Source of the DNA: Trichobilharzia szidati
Lineage: Eukaryota > Platyhelminthes > Trematoda > Strigeidida > Schistosomatidae
NCBI GenBank assembly: GCA_944472155.2
Contig: OX235272.1
Span: 9,222,354 to 9,286,353, forward strand
Direction: 5' to 3'
DNA: 64,000 bases
A program made the position numbers and the translations under genes. The notes below the pieces were generated by a model, which worked only from the letters and a program-made list of their open reading frames with translations, was not told the DNA's origin and ran no database searches. This document shows, piece by piece, positions 20,764-30,971 of the stretch (positions are counted from its first letter, which is position 1; each line of letters opens with the position of its first letter).

Positions 20764-21722
20764 CCCATAAAATTCATTAGGAAGATCAGAAAACGTCAAA
20801 AGCAAAATAAAAATAATGGTGAAACTAACCGTGACAGCATAAATAAGGAAAAATATAAGGCATATACAGTTCTACTGTATAAGAAGGGGACATCTGAGAG
20901 CCTCCCTACGTAGGATTCTCAACAGAGCAAGAATTAGGGTTGCATTTAAAGCTACAAACTCACTCAGGGACAAGCTCTGTAGTTTAAAGGACCCTATCGG
21001 TTGACCCAATTAGACAAAATAATATAATTTACAAAATACCTTGCAATGACTGTGAGTAAGGTCAACTACATAGGTCAAACTAGTAAGTCGAGGGTAGTCA
21101 GATTGTCCTACCATAACAATTTAGGTGAGGTTAGAATGATTGACCCCTCCCGAAAAGATAAGTAATTTAGAGAAACACTCAGCAATTGCACTGCATACAT
21201 TAACACAACCACACAATAGGGTGTTTTTGAAGTCTTCAAATTAAAGTATGCGCTGAAGATGTCGCCTAGTAGGGCGATGAAAGCTTCACAAATTAACTAT
21301 CCAGCTCAGAGAACAAAACCACATCAAAATCATCCGCCTGAGCTCCAAATCTTCTCCATCACATCTACAATAAATTGGTTTTAGAGGGTTAAAATTCTAT
21401 TAAGCAATATAGGTAGGTGGAGAGAGAGAGAGGTTGAATCCTTGTTCATCGAGTCTACACCCAACACGTACAATAGGAATGACTCATCACCAATACCAGA
21501 GAAAGAGAAAATACTACTACTATCAATCAAATCAAAATGTGATAAATAAGGGAACGAAGCTAGAAATTTGTGTGAGTACCCCGATATGATTAAGAGCAGT
21601 GACAAATTGTACTCGAAACGTTGTCATCAGTAAATATTACTGTATAACACGCTGTGAGACTTTATCAAAATAAATTCTACCCACAGTGGAATTCTACTCT
21701 ACCATAGTGCCCAAGTTCTATT
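20764..21722 (+). mobile_element. PLE-B copy: linker, GIY-YIG remnant and 3' end
   Basis: Plus copy containing the linker (CATCTGAGAGCCTCC), AATAATATAATTTACAAAAT then CCTTGCAATGACTG (IIYKIPCND, zinc-binding C-x2-C start of the endonuclease) and TACATAGGTCAAACTAG (YIGQT). Frames are broken. The 3' end has GTACTCGAAACGTTGTCATC, AACACGCTGTGAGACTTTAT and AGTGCCCAAGTTCTAT, the common PLE-B terminus. PLEs encode an RT plus a GIY-YIG nuclease; the RT part is missing here. Confidence 0.75.
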
Positions 21723-21969
21723 CGTAAAATCAGCATATAGTTTTGAGATAAGAAAAAGAACAAAATACAATGGAAGTAGAAGTAATTTTACTGAATTCTA
21801 ATATCCATTGATAAGACTATCGGCACTAACACAAAGTAAGTTAATGTGTACGTCTGTAACTGGGTGAGTGACTTAGTGAGTGAGTGTACGTATGTAGAAG
21901 ACAAAATCTTCAGATTACAGGTAGATCCCCTTAACACTCAGTCACACACTGGTCACAGACACAATTGAT

Positions 21970-22262
21970 TTAAGCAGCATTAAATCCATTTCAGGGATTT
22001 CACTGATTAGTTATATTTGAGGTGTCTGTTGACATGGTTGGTGGCTTCCAGTACAGACACTTCGATGCTGTTTGAGGATTGAGATAATGTGGCCGAACTG
22101 GCCCAGTGAATAACGCTTTGGGGTTTCATACGAGATAGGTTTTGGGTTCGAGTATCCATTAGGTTGCCACTCATTCACTCACTCACTGGTACGTACATCC
22201 ACTAGCTGACGAATCCTAGACAGGACGAAATGTGCATCTACCGGCTTCCACTGTTAACCACT
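21970..22262 (+). mobile_element. SINE alpha, inverted pair with a near-intact hammerhead
   Basis: The left part (21970-22075) is an inverted piece of the alpha body (TGTCTGTTGACATGG, CACTTCGATGCTGTTTGAGG compares with 4095-4130). The right part is a plus copy with A-box-like TGGCCCAGTGAATAACG, B-box-like GGGTTCGAGTATCC (22145-22158) and a ribozyme: CTGACGA 22206-22212, stem II ATCC/GGAC with loop TAGACA, GAAA 22227-22230, stem III ATG-TG-CAT and cleavage triplet AUC ending at 22238. All core nucleotides are present. Stem I pairs poorly, so activity is doubtful. Confidence 0.75.
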
Positions 22263-22319
22263 CCATCAAACAAATAATATCATCTTACAAATGGTTATAA
22301 AAGACAGTTCTGACTGTAT

Positions 22320-22616
22320 TGTAACGGTAACAGACGAAAGACTTGGTATCTCTTGATAGCAAAATTATGTACACTTTACTTTCAATGCACCACTTGCACA
22401 GGTCTCCCCTGTTGTTGTGCTACTTCTGACCTTCCTCATTGATATTGTGTTTCTTTGTGTTCCTTTCACGTTGTCTCCCACGTATCGCCATAAACGCTGT
22501 ATCATTTGCTTTCTCTGACATTAAATCTTTCTGCCTGCTAACTGATGTTTTTTATGCCGATAACTGTCTCTTTATATACATACTACTGATAAATGTTATC
22601 AGTAGCACACGCCACA
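22320..22616 (+). mobile_element. Possible solo LTR (shared 300-bp repeat)
   Basis: A 297-bp unit starting TGTAACGG and ending CCACA, flanked by GTAT at 22316-22319 and 22617-22620. A second copy lies on the minus strand at 46870-47152. Shared blocks include TCTCTTGATAGCAAAATTAT and TTGTGTTCCTTTCA. TG...CA ends, size and lack of coding fit a solo LTR, but it could be another kind of repeat. The open frame through it is hydrophobic and Cys-rich by chance composition. Confidence 0.4.
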
Positions 22617-22620
22617 GTAT

Positions 22621-23734
22621 GATTAAGTATGGTTGGCCAGTCACATTTAACAGTTCGAACCCGGCAAAAATTCGATTCCTTCACCTTATCGGCACACGCA
22701 CCCCACACAAACACACATGCACACACACAGTCAACACACATGGAGAGACGCCGAGTATAGTCAAAGAACAGGTGGATGGCATAAAGTGACATATATGACC
22801 AGAATGAATCAGGTCGGACTAAATCGTCGTTAAAATCAATGAATACCAATACTAATTAATTACTATTATTACTATATATATTATTACTATAAACTGTCAT
22901 CATTCCTGACACCTCAACCACCACCATCATGATCATCATCATCATTGTAAAGTGTGATAAATATCCTGTCAAAATGACATGTTGATCCGCGAAAGAATAA
23001 CAACAGCGAATAACAATAAGACAGGTAACTATGACAACTGTCCACTAAAATGTATCTATATATGTATATGTATATATATCTATTTCCTGAATGATATAAA
23101 TGTCAAAAATAAAAAAAGGATGAAACGAAAGAAGAAATCAAAAGAAAATTGTGAGTAGAATGTATGTGTGTAGTTATGTGGAGAGAGAGCTTTGATAAGG
23201 GTCTCAATAAATCAGACATATGCGGTCACCTCTTCGCCTTCCTTCACTCACCCTTCACCCTTTCCTCCTCCTCAAGCACACACATATACACAGACAGACA
23301 TAAAACCATCAGACAGATTATTTTGATACATTGTGTTGTTACTTTATCGCGCGTCTTATTGTTGACACATTTTTACAGCATAAATAAACAAAATTAATTA
23401 ATTAGTATTTATTTATGTTATTTATCTTATTCGACACATTTTGACGAGTTTTATACGAGTTTTCGAATGATTTGCTAATCTGTTCACACATAAAAATAAC
23501 CCGTATTTATCAAAAGAGTCTGGTCACTTAGTTCAGTGAGAAGATTTATTGATACTATAGCTATTAATACAACGGCTGAGAGATACCTGTTGTACAGAAA
23601 GTCAGACTCTATTGGTCAATGCACGTGGGTGTTAACGCTTGGACATTTGAAACGATAGGAGTTGATTTCCAATTGTCGACTTCTAGGGATTCGATTGATT
23701 TCAAGATTGACTACGAAATGGTCTCAGCTGGAGA
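22621..23734. other. No gene seen
   Basis: Holds a CA-rich patch near 22700-22740, ATC repeats near 22920-22945 and T-rich stretches. A GAACCCGG box near 22655 is not part of a recognisable SINE. Confidence 0.5.
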
Positions 23735-23850
23735 GCGACTGAAATTACTGGACAGCTATTTCGTCCCTTTCAGGACTCTTCAGTATTTTGTACCCACGAC
23801 ACTATTGGAACACAAATTGATCCCGTTGACCACTTAGTCGATGTCCCATC
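23735..23850 (-). mobile_element. SINE beta fragment with well-preserved hammerhead core
   Basis: The minus strand (plus 23746-23790) reads CUGAAGA, stem II GUCC with loop UGAAAG and GGAC, GAAA, an 8-nt stem III AUAGCUGU and the triplet GUC before CAGUAA. All core positions are present. The duplicated CTG that normally supplies both the stem I end and the core start is reduced to one, so stem I or the core is compromised. tRNA-like boxes are degraded. Confidence 0.55.
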
Positions 23851-23871
23851 TATTCTAATTTCAGTCATTTT

Positions 23872-23874
<3 letters not shown>

Positions 23875-23907
<33 letters not shown>
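23875..23907. repeat. AT microsatellite
   Basis: Pure AT dinucleotides, about 16 units. Confidence 0.9.
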
Positions 23908-23908
<1 letters not shown>

Positions 23909-24094
23909 GGCGCAGCTCCTCTCCAGTGTCAGGTGAGTATTTGTCCCTACACTCAACTTGGTACATTTCAATAGGACTCTGGGAAACTTCATCCTGTGGT
24001 CAGTCAATAGCGTGTACTAGAATTGACAGAATGTAGAATTCGTGAAAAATATCACCTTGTAACCTGAAGTTCTGGGGATTCATTGCCCGATAAG

Positions 24095-24205
24095 GTTACG
24101 GGTGCATATCGCTGAAGAGCCTCCGATAGAGACGAAACAGACGTGTGGTAAGTCCTAGTTTTCAATGATTCTGTAACTCAAGTTAGTTTGTGATCTGTCT
24201 TAGAA
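24095..24205 (+). mobile_element. SINE beta remnant with hammerhead core residues
   Basis: GTGCATATCGCTGAAGAGCC then ATAGAGACGAAACAGACG and the beta 3' block TTTTCAATGATTCTGTAACT. Core CUGAAGA and GAAA are kept; stem II (GCCU/AGAC) has one mismatch, and the cleavage triplet is altered to GUG. Confidence 0.5.
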
Positions 24206-24219
24206 TAGGAGTTAAGTTA

Positions 24220-24345
24220 GAGTCTCAGTGTGAACATCATTAGTCACTAAGGATGCAGACGTATTCAGCTGAAGAGTCATAAATGGGATGAAATGAGCGT
24301 TCTAGATTCCATCATTAGGCACAATCAGTTAAGTAGCAGCATTAA
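24220..24345 (+). mobile_element. SINE alpha with near-intact hammerhead
   Basis: After a degraded B-box side (GAGTCTCAGTGTGAACATC), the ribozyme has CTGAAGA at 24269-24275, a three-pair stem II, GAAA at 24290-24293, an 8-nt stem III and triplet GUU before CUAGAUUCC. Stem I (AUUCAG with CUAGAU) pairs at five of six positions. The order equals that of Sm-alpha ribozymes. The body after it is truncated. Confidence 0.65.
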
Positions 24346-24785
24346 CAATGCAACATGGGTTGACTGAATGATTACAGCGACTCGGTGTGCTCAGTTTTTC
24401 AATTCTCAGCAAAAAGGTTCAGTCAGTAACAACAGAATGGGAGGAAAACTAACAGAGAAGGAGGACAGATAGATAGACAGACATAACTCACGATTCACGA
24501 TACATCTCCACTGTCTACCTATCATTATCATCTATGAATATCTACCTAGTGCTTACAAATGGCTAAATATATATTGGACGAACTTTTAGAGGACTCTAAT
24601 TTGAAGTCATGATCGATGTGGTCGAATAAATCTCCTATTAGGATAGATACATACTGTCAGCGTTGGATGATGTTTATAGTATATATCGAATTGACCAAAA
24701 CTAGAATTTATAGATCACCTGATTCTGACTTGTGTTATGGAATATGGTGAACATGTTGGCTTCGTAAAGTGAAATTCCTGAAACT
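24346..24785. other. No gene seen
   Basis: Unique-looking sequence with short AGAC/ATCT patches near 24470-24530. Confidence 0.5.
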
Positions 24786-25775
24786 ACTACTCAGTTAAAA
24801 TAGAAATAAGTTGGACCGATAAGAAGACTTTAGAAGATCTTGATTTCGCGGTGGATGATTTGTGTTTCATGTCACACAAACTCGAAGACTTAAAGGAGAA
24901 AACCAACAAACTAGCTGAAGACTCTGGCAGCCAAGACGGGACAGATTTGAGCTGAACATAGATAAGATGGAGTTGATGAAGATAACCAACCAACACCAAT
25001 GACAACAACAACAACAGCCAGCACCAATCACCATCAACGACAGAGATTTGGAAGAGGTTACTTCCTTCACTTATCTGACCACGAGGCACAGTTTAAACCA
25101 CAAGCACACGGCATGGATAAGGATGTCAAAACCAATCAGCCAGAATCGGAAAGGAAAGCCAGGTTACGCCTTCATCAACCAACCTGAAACCAGTTTGGAA
25201 ATCTTCTGCACCAACCTCAGTCAGCGTAAAGAAAAATATTCGTATTCTGTTCAACACAAATGTGAAGTTGGTCAGTCAGTCAGCCAGTCACTTCTTCTAT
25301 ACGGGTCAGAAACTTGCAGTGCGCGTCACAAAAAGGATTTCCAACAGGCTATTGCAGACTTTTATCAACAGCTGTCACTTTCGCTGGCTGGTTCCATACT
25401 GAAGATAAAATGGCCAGTCAGTCGGCTAGCCAGCCAGAAAGAATTAGCAACGAGAAACTCTCGCTGGCTGTCTGGGAACAAACCAACAGGCGAGAACCGA
25501 TTGCCCAAGAAAGGCATAAGTAGGAGGAAATGGAGATGAATTGATCAGGCATACACTGAGGAGACCGTCGAATGACACAGCGCCCCAAGCCAATGGGAAG
25601 CGACGAGTGGTTCACCGGTGCGAGAGTGACATGGAAGAGATCATACGAGTTGGAGGAGATGAAAGATTATAGGCAATCGTGGAGTTATCCACATGAAGAG
25701 GACAGCAACAAACAGAACAATGTTGAAGCTTTATGTTCCATTGGGAACCAAAGGGAATAATTAGTAAATAAATTA
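24786..25775 (+). mobile_element. RTE-2 (SR2-like) LINE, subfamily with FAVDD
   Basis: The plus strand encodes LEDLDFAVDDLCFMSHKLEDL (24820-24890), where the catalytic FADD has an inserted valine, then LAEDSG, SFTYL-like and KTNQPESERKARLRL blocks, LLLYGSETCSARHKKD, a GGCT/CAGT-expanded region (25270-25470), NRLPKKG and the 3' end GAAGCTTTATGTTCC...GGGAATAATTAG. Frames change several times. The active-site insertion and the shifts show it is dead. Confidence 0.75.
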
Positions 25776-26544
25776 CTCATTCCTTTCCTACTGGAACTGA
25801 CTCATGAAACTCAATCACTTAGTGATGACGTAACATTGGTGACTAATAGCAAACATTTAGTCATGGTGAAGTGGTAAAGAAGCAGGGGATTAAGAGAAGT
25901 GAGGAAAAACAAAGAAATACTACAGTTGAATCATCAATGAGGCATAAATAAACATTGTAGGTGTGTATGTATGTAGATGTGAAGTCGAAACTCATACACA
26001 TACACACGCACACACAGACACACACACACCGACATACATACATAAACAAAGGAGAAACAGATAGAAATGTGTCACATGAATGTACACATAGGATAAACAA
26101 ATTCTACTATATTTCACTGAAGCATGATAAATAGAAGTTTAAATGTCTGAAGAAAGGTAAATAAACACGACTGTCTAATATAATAAACAAAATTTTTCGG
26201 TTACGTATTCCGATTCCCCTCATCAATTCATTCGTTCATTCAGTCAGTCAGTTCTCCTGTATTTCATCTAGTTTGCCCATTTAAAAATATATATTATATC
26301 GACAGTTCTTTGTTTGACAGAGAAAGAGGCAGAGAGGTAGATAGACAGAGAGACAGAGAAAGAATTATCTCACTTCGTTTTGGATAAGTTTAGATAACAA
26401 AGTGACAAATCAGTTAGACAAAGGAGTACTGAAGAGCTAATTCGTCTTTATTTTGGACTCTCTAGAGAAGTATGCATGTATGACTGACTCCATCAGGGAT
26501 CGGTTTCAGGACCATGAGGTCACATAGCAATCTCTAACATCATC
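25776..26544. other. No gene seen; CA-rich and AGAC tracts
   Basis: CA-rich stretch near 25995-26035 and GACAGAGA repeats near 26320-26360. A degraded beta remnant on the minus strand may lie at 26430-26530 (GCTAATTCGTCTTTATTTTG, CAGGACC). Confidence 0.45.
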
Positions 26545-26775
26545 CAGCATAGCGGTTAGGACGCTCACCGACCATGCACATGGCCCGAGGTTCGATCCCC
26601 GGCCACAGACGCACTCCTTTACCTCACTAAGGCAGAAATAATGCTGGTAAAGAGGAAAGGTTGGGCATGAGGCTAGCAACCCCATCCTGTAATGTGAACA
26701 CAGCTACAGGAACTTCAAGCCACTAGCTTGAAGCCCTATGTTCCATTGGGAACGTGAAGGAGAGAAAAAAACATC
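26545..26775 (+). mobile_element. SINE delta, well preserved
   Basis: Head with A-box-like TAGCGGTTAGGACG, anticodon-arm-like CCATGCACATGG, and exact B-box GGTTCGATCCC (26590-26600). The body follows: ACGCACTCCTTTACC, GGAAAGGTTGGGCATGAGGC, ACCCCATCCTGTAA. The tail GAAGCCCTATGTTCCATTGG (26730-26749) then AACGTGAAGGAGAGAA matches the RTE-2 3' end at 25724-25756. The acceptor-like 5' end is slightly truncated. Pol III transcription would be expected for an active copy. Confidence 0.8.
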
Positions 26776-26964
26776 ATCCAGTCACAGGGAGGGAATCCAG
26801 TCACTCATGAATTCTACTTTGATGGAGATTAGTGCTTATCACTGTCGGTTAGGGTAAATTAATCACATGAAATAATCGTATAGGCGTTGCAGTTGATATA
26901 AAAAGATAATAGCAACAGCATATACATGATACCTTTTTACTATCTGTGAAAGCAAATCAAACGC
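26776..26964. other. Spacer, nothing recognised
   Basis: AT-rich sequence between SINE delta and PLE-D. Confidence 0.5.
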
Positions 26965-27840
26965 TGAAGACCTGTTGATAAAATTCAACTCGTGCCATCA
27001 GAATCTTAATTTAGCAGTAGAACACGAGGAAACTGATACCATTAAATCCCTAGATGTTTCTCTAATGAAAAGGACTGATGGTACAATCGAGAGATCTATG
27101 TGTAGAAAGTCTTCATGGACGTGAGAGTGCATACATTTTAAAAGTTTTTCCCAATCCACTACAAAAAGAACTTAGTTAGAACATTGTTCAATAAAGTGCG
27201 AAAAATTTGTTCTGACGGTACAAGTGAATAGGAAATAAAGACTCTGAAGGATATCTTATCTAAGAATGGATATCCTGAGAATTTAATCAGGAAATACTCT
27301 AACGAAATGAGCTCCAGTAAAACTATCCAGACAGTTCCAAAGAAATCTGTATATATCAATTCGCCATTGAAAGAAGCTGATGTACAAGTGGCGGTCAAAC
27401 GAAGACTAAATAATGCTATCAAGAGAACTTATTATGCTGCAAAACTCATCTTCCTTAACACCACCACCAAGCGGGTTCTCCAACAATCTGCGAAAGACCA
27501 CTCGCCACTCCTCGACCCTTCAAACTGTGTATATCAATTTGAGTGTGTTTGTAGAAACAAATACGTAGGTCGTACGTACGGAAAGGCGATTGTCTAGTCG
27601 CATGATGGAGCATCTGGCAAAATAGGTGAAAACAGCTGAGTGCTAAGTGCCAAAAACCTCAATAACAAAACATCTTGTGGACTACGGACATGATCTTGAC
27701 GCACTATCAAGTCATTCATACTGTTGTCAGTAGACAAAGAAACAGGAAGATGTTTGCAACTGCGGAGGAGGCTTGTGCAATTCGAGTTTACAAACCAGGT
27801 CTCTGTGTATAAAAGGAGATGGTGGTCACTCTGAATCTGT
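26965..27840 (+). mobile_element. PLE-D: RT end, linker and GIY-YIG nuclease, frameshifted
   Basis: A separate Penelope-like lineage. The RT C-terminus is readable as HEETDTIKSLDVSLMKRTDG followed by CRKSSWT, then the linker (TLKDILSKNGYPENL), and an open frame from 27307 of 96 codons that reaches PLLDPSNCVYQFEC and KYVGRTYG, the start of the GIY-YIG fold with its cysteines. The frame then stops, but EHLAK, HLVDYGHDLDAL and QEDVCNCGGGLC-like blocks continue in other frames. Upstream RT motifs are absent. Inactive. Confidence 0.7.
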
Positions 27841-28249
27841 CATGGTAATATGTTTTACTTATTAACTGTTATTATTATTATCATTATTAATATTTTATTC
27901 TCCTTCTTATTATTACTATTCCTGATTCATTTCAAACTATCTTTCATCACAACCTTTATCTTAACTCATTTTGACATTATTATTATTATTATTATTATAC
28001 CATTATTATCAATACTGTCCAGTTCGTAATTCTTGATATATTCAAGTCCTTTCTCTGATGGAAAAATTGTCTGTCTAAGTGATGTAAATGAACCGTACGT
28101 ATAATGCATTTTATCTTAATTTTATATCCATGCATGCAGAGAGTATTCAGCTGAGGAAGAGGAGGCCTATCGAAATCTGATGAATTCATTCAATCCTGTT
28201 TTATTAACACACATTATTTGACTGTTTTAAATCCGTATCAGGAAATCAA
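27841..28249. other. No gene seen; ATT repeats
   Basis: ATT trinucleotide tracts near 27868-27890 and 27975-28005; otherwise unremarkable. Confidence 0.5.
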
Positions 28250-28700
28250 TGTTTCCAGGTAGAAAACCAGTGAAGACCAAGGGATACTGGAACTCTTCAG
28301 AAGCACACATTCATGACTCCACCAGGGATCAGTTTCAGGACCTTGAGGTTATACGGTGAGCCCGTACGTACACCATTCAACCACTGGGTCGGAATCCAGT
28401 GGCGCATGAATTCTGTCTTCTGACAATTCACAAAAAATTAATCCAATCCTCACTAATGACTGATTACGCGGTATGAAGTTATTTGAAGTTCTAGTGAAAG
28501 GTTGCGACCAGCGGAGTCCACCAAGAATGTGAAGAGGAACAGAAGCGAGGATTCATCCTGGTGGTTGATTGGTCAACGCACTTGCCTCGTAGATTGAAGG
28601 TGCTGAGTTCAGTTGAAGAGTTTAATTCTGTGATGAAACAGATGTCTAGTACACCTGTGTTTTCAATGGCTCTCTGAAGACAAACACTTGAAAACCAATT
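28250..28700. mobile_element. SINE beta foldback, degraded
   Basis: The left part (28250-28440) is a minus-type beta: AAAACCAGTGAAGACC, GGTATACGGTGAGC-like and ACCATTCAACCACTGGGTC. The right part (28560-28690) is a plus-type copy: GGTGCTGAGTTCAGTTGAAG, GTGATGAAACAGATGTC and GTTTTCAATGGCTCTCTGAA. Both are too mutated to define the ribozyme or the ends. Confidence 0.5.
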
Positions 28701-28844
28701 CACTTCATTCCATCAGTGTTTAGGCGAACATTTTAGTGCCACTGTATATAGTTTGATGGTGGGATCGTCAAAAAAGAAATAGCTCTTTATTCAACAAATG
28801 CATATTTTTACCTCATTCATATCACGGATCTTGGTTTGCGTTTG

Positions 28845-29070
28845 AATTGCGTTGGTGGTTTACTGCTCAGAATGCTCACCAACTACGCGTGTCGTCTGGA
28901 TTTAATTAGCAACAGGCATACACCTCAGCCTAACCAAGTTTATTAGACGGTATGAAGTTTGGGAAATGAGGGGAGACTGTGCATGAGGCTAAAAATCCAT
29001 CGCTGTAACCTCAACTTCAAAGCTTGAAGCCCTATTTTCCAATAGGAAGAGAAGGAATAAAACAGAGGAA
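28845..29070 (+). mobile_element. SINE delta, degraded
   Basis: TTTACTGCTCAGAATGCTCACC head, a B-box region too altered to score, GGGGAGACTGTGCATGAGGC body and TTGAAGCCCTATTTTCC...GAAGGAATAAAAC tail. The tail again follows the RTE-2 3' end pattern. Confidence 0.6.
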
Positions 29071-29316
29071 GTGGAAGGGATATGAATTAGTTCCAATGTC
29101 ACGAATCACTATCAGGTAGGGAAATATTGAAAACCAGTGAGCACTGGATGATAGTGAATAAATGAACAGCTTTCATTGCTTAAAAACAATCTTTGTTGGA
29201 AAGTAAATTCAGTCATTCATAAGCTTTTATTTTAAACAGTCGCAAACAATAATAGGTAATATCTCCCGCTCAAAAGCCACATCACACGTTTCGTCTCTCT
29301 GGGGACTTTTCACCTG

Positions 29317-30057
29317 TCTGCTTGTCTGTCTGTTTGGATTCAACATAGAACTTGGCACCCAAGTGCAGCACTTCGAGTTGCCACATTCCAAATAGCACAC
29401 AAACGTAGACAAGAAGATGAGTGAAGAGAATCAATAGAGTTTTCACAAGTATAAGAGTGAAACAGAATGAGTAATGGTAGAAAGGAATATGAGACTGAAG
29501 ATTACAGAGACTGAATACATCTGCGTAAGCCATTCACAACGATTTTGAGCCATGTCACCTATTGTCTCCAGCCACTGATTCTTAGAGTCCCGAGGGCGGG
29601 CCCCAACCCGGAAGTCTGCATCTCCCTACCTGACTTAGTTTAACTGTCAACGATTTCATGGATTGATTGATGCCATGTTTTTGTATGGCCACCACTTACT
29701 CTTTTCCAACCTGCGCCTATTTCAGCTAGTAATGCCCATCGGGAGAGGCGATGGTTAGGCATGCGTAGCACGTGACCTAGCCATCTCAATCTATGTAACT
29801 TCATAGCCTCTTCGATTGATTTTCCCTCTCTACCCAACACTCTACGCCTAACGTCAACATTACTTACTTACCTTATTATACCACCTAACGCGAGAAAGAG
29901 ATCGTAGACATCTGTGATCAAAAACAGACAACCTTTTCATGTCTTCAACTCGTATTGGCCATGTTTCAGAGCCATAGAGAAGGACGGAGCGAACTGCTGA
30001 GCAGTACACACGTCCCTTGGTTGATAGTCGGATGTCACGCCTACGCCAGAGATGGTG
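29317..30057 (-). mobile_element. RTE-1 LINE with 12-bp target duplication
   Basis: Minus copy bounded by ACTTTTCACCTG (29305-29316) and ACTCTTCACCTG (30058-30069), one mismatch. The tail is a TGTC-type repeat on the plus strand (29313-29336). The coding part reads HLWRRRDIRLSTKGRVYCSA, LYGSETWPIRVEDMKRLSVF, DHRCLRSLSRVRWYNKVS, then a 4-bp GTAA duplication breaks the frame, and it resumes KLHRLRWLGHVLRMPNHRL. The same duplication is in the 8147-9705 copy. 5'-truncated in the RT thumb. Confidence 0.85.
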
Positions 30058-30069
30058 ACTCTTCACCTG

Positions 30070-30971
30070 GATGGCCGTTGGCCTCCTGGACAAGGAGTCA
30101 CTACCAAAGTCAAATAACATGAAACTGACATCATAAGGAACTATCATAATATCTATTCTAAAAGGATACATACCAAGGGATATCGACTTTTTCAGTCAAA
30201 TATGAGGGAAATTTATAGAGCTCAATAAACACTCGATGCCTTATTGATTAAAACATAAGATAGATTATTGCATTTTCATGAAGTTAAATGAAAAGATGCG
30301 AGAGAATTTAAAGTTAGGTTATGAATTGACATCATTTACAGAATTATCACTGAAACCTACCAGGTAGTACTGGATAGCCGTTTCCTCCTAGTGCGGGATT
30401 CTGCAGCTGTATGCATCCATAACCACACGGTAGGTGATACAACCCATGAAATTCAGGTTACGTGATTAGAGAACCATTAAAAAACAAGTAGAAACCACTA
30501 GACACCTGTCTTATTTTAGTTTAGGATTCTACAACAGTTTGCATCTATAACCTCCTAAGAATTAATCTGGCGACTTTCAGATTACCAGGTGGTTTAACTC
30601 AACATTCATTTAGAGGAGAGGATTTCAGTAGCCAACTGTCGATTCACAATAGAGTCTTCACACTACATCTAAAGAAAGAAACAGGTCTATGAACTACCGA
30701 GTGTATCACATATAGTAAATGTGTCAGAGTTCTAGAAAGGACTCGCATACGAACATTACTAAAATGTATCAAAATGAAATTAAAACAGCTGTTCATAGTA
30801 TTCGTAGTTCTTTTTTTCAGTCGTTAAATTAGTGGGATTAACGGGGGGGAGTTGGTGGAGGGGAGGGGAGGAATATTTCTACTTCACTACAATTATTATC
30901 ATAATCATAAGCATTAGTGTCCAGTGTTCAATTTTCAATGTCAAAGTAAAGTTAAATCATTAATATACTTG
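30070..30971. other. No gene; degraded beta-like blocks
   Basis: 30317-30430 and 30465-30600 each contain minus-type beta blocks (for example TAGTACTGGATAGCCGTTTC and CACCTGTCTTATTTTAG), too divergent to annotate separately. G-run near 30845-30870. Confidence 0.4.

Noticed and set aside
22439..22789. 116-codon plus-strand ORF
   Set aside because: Its first part lies in a 300-bp repeat also found at 46870-47152, where the equivalent frame is not conserved; no coding pattern.
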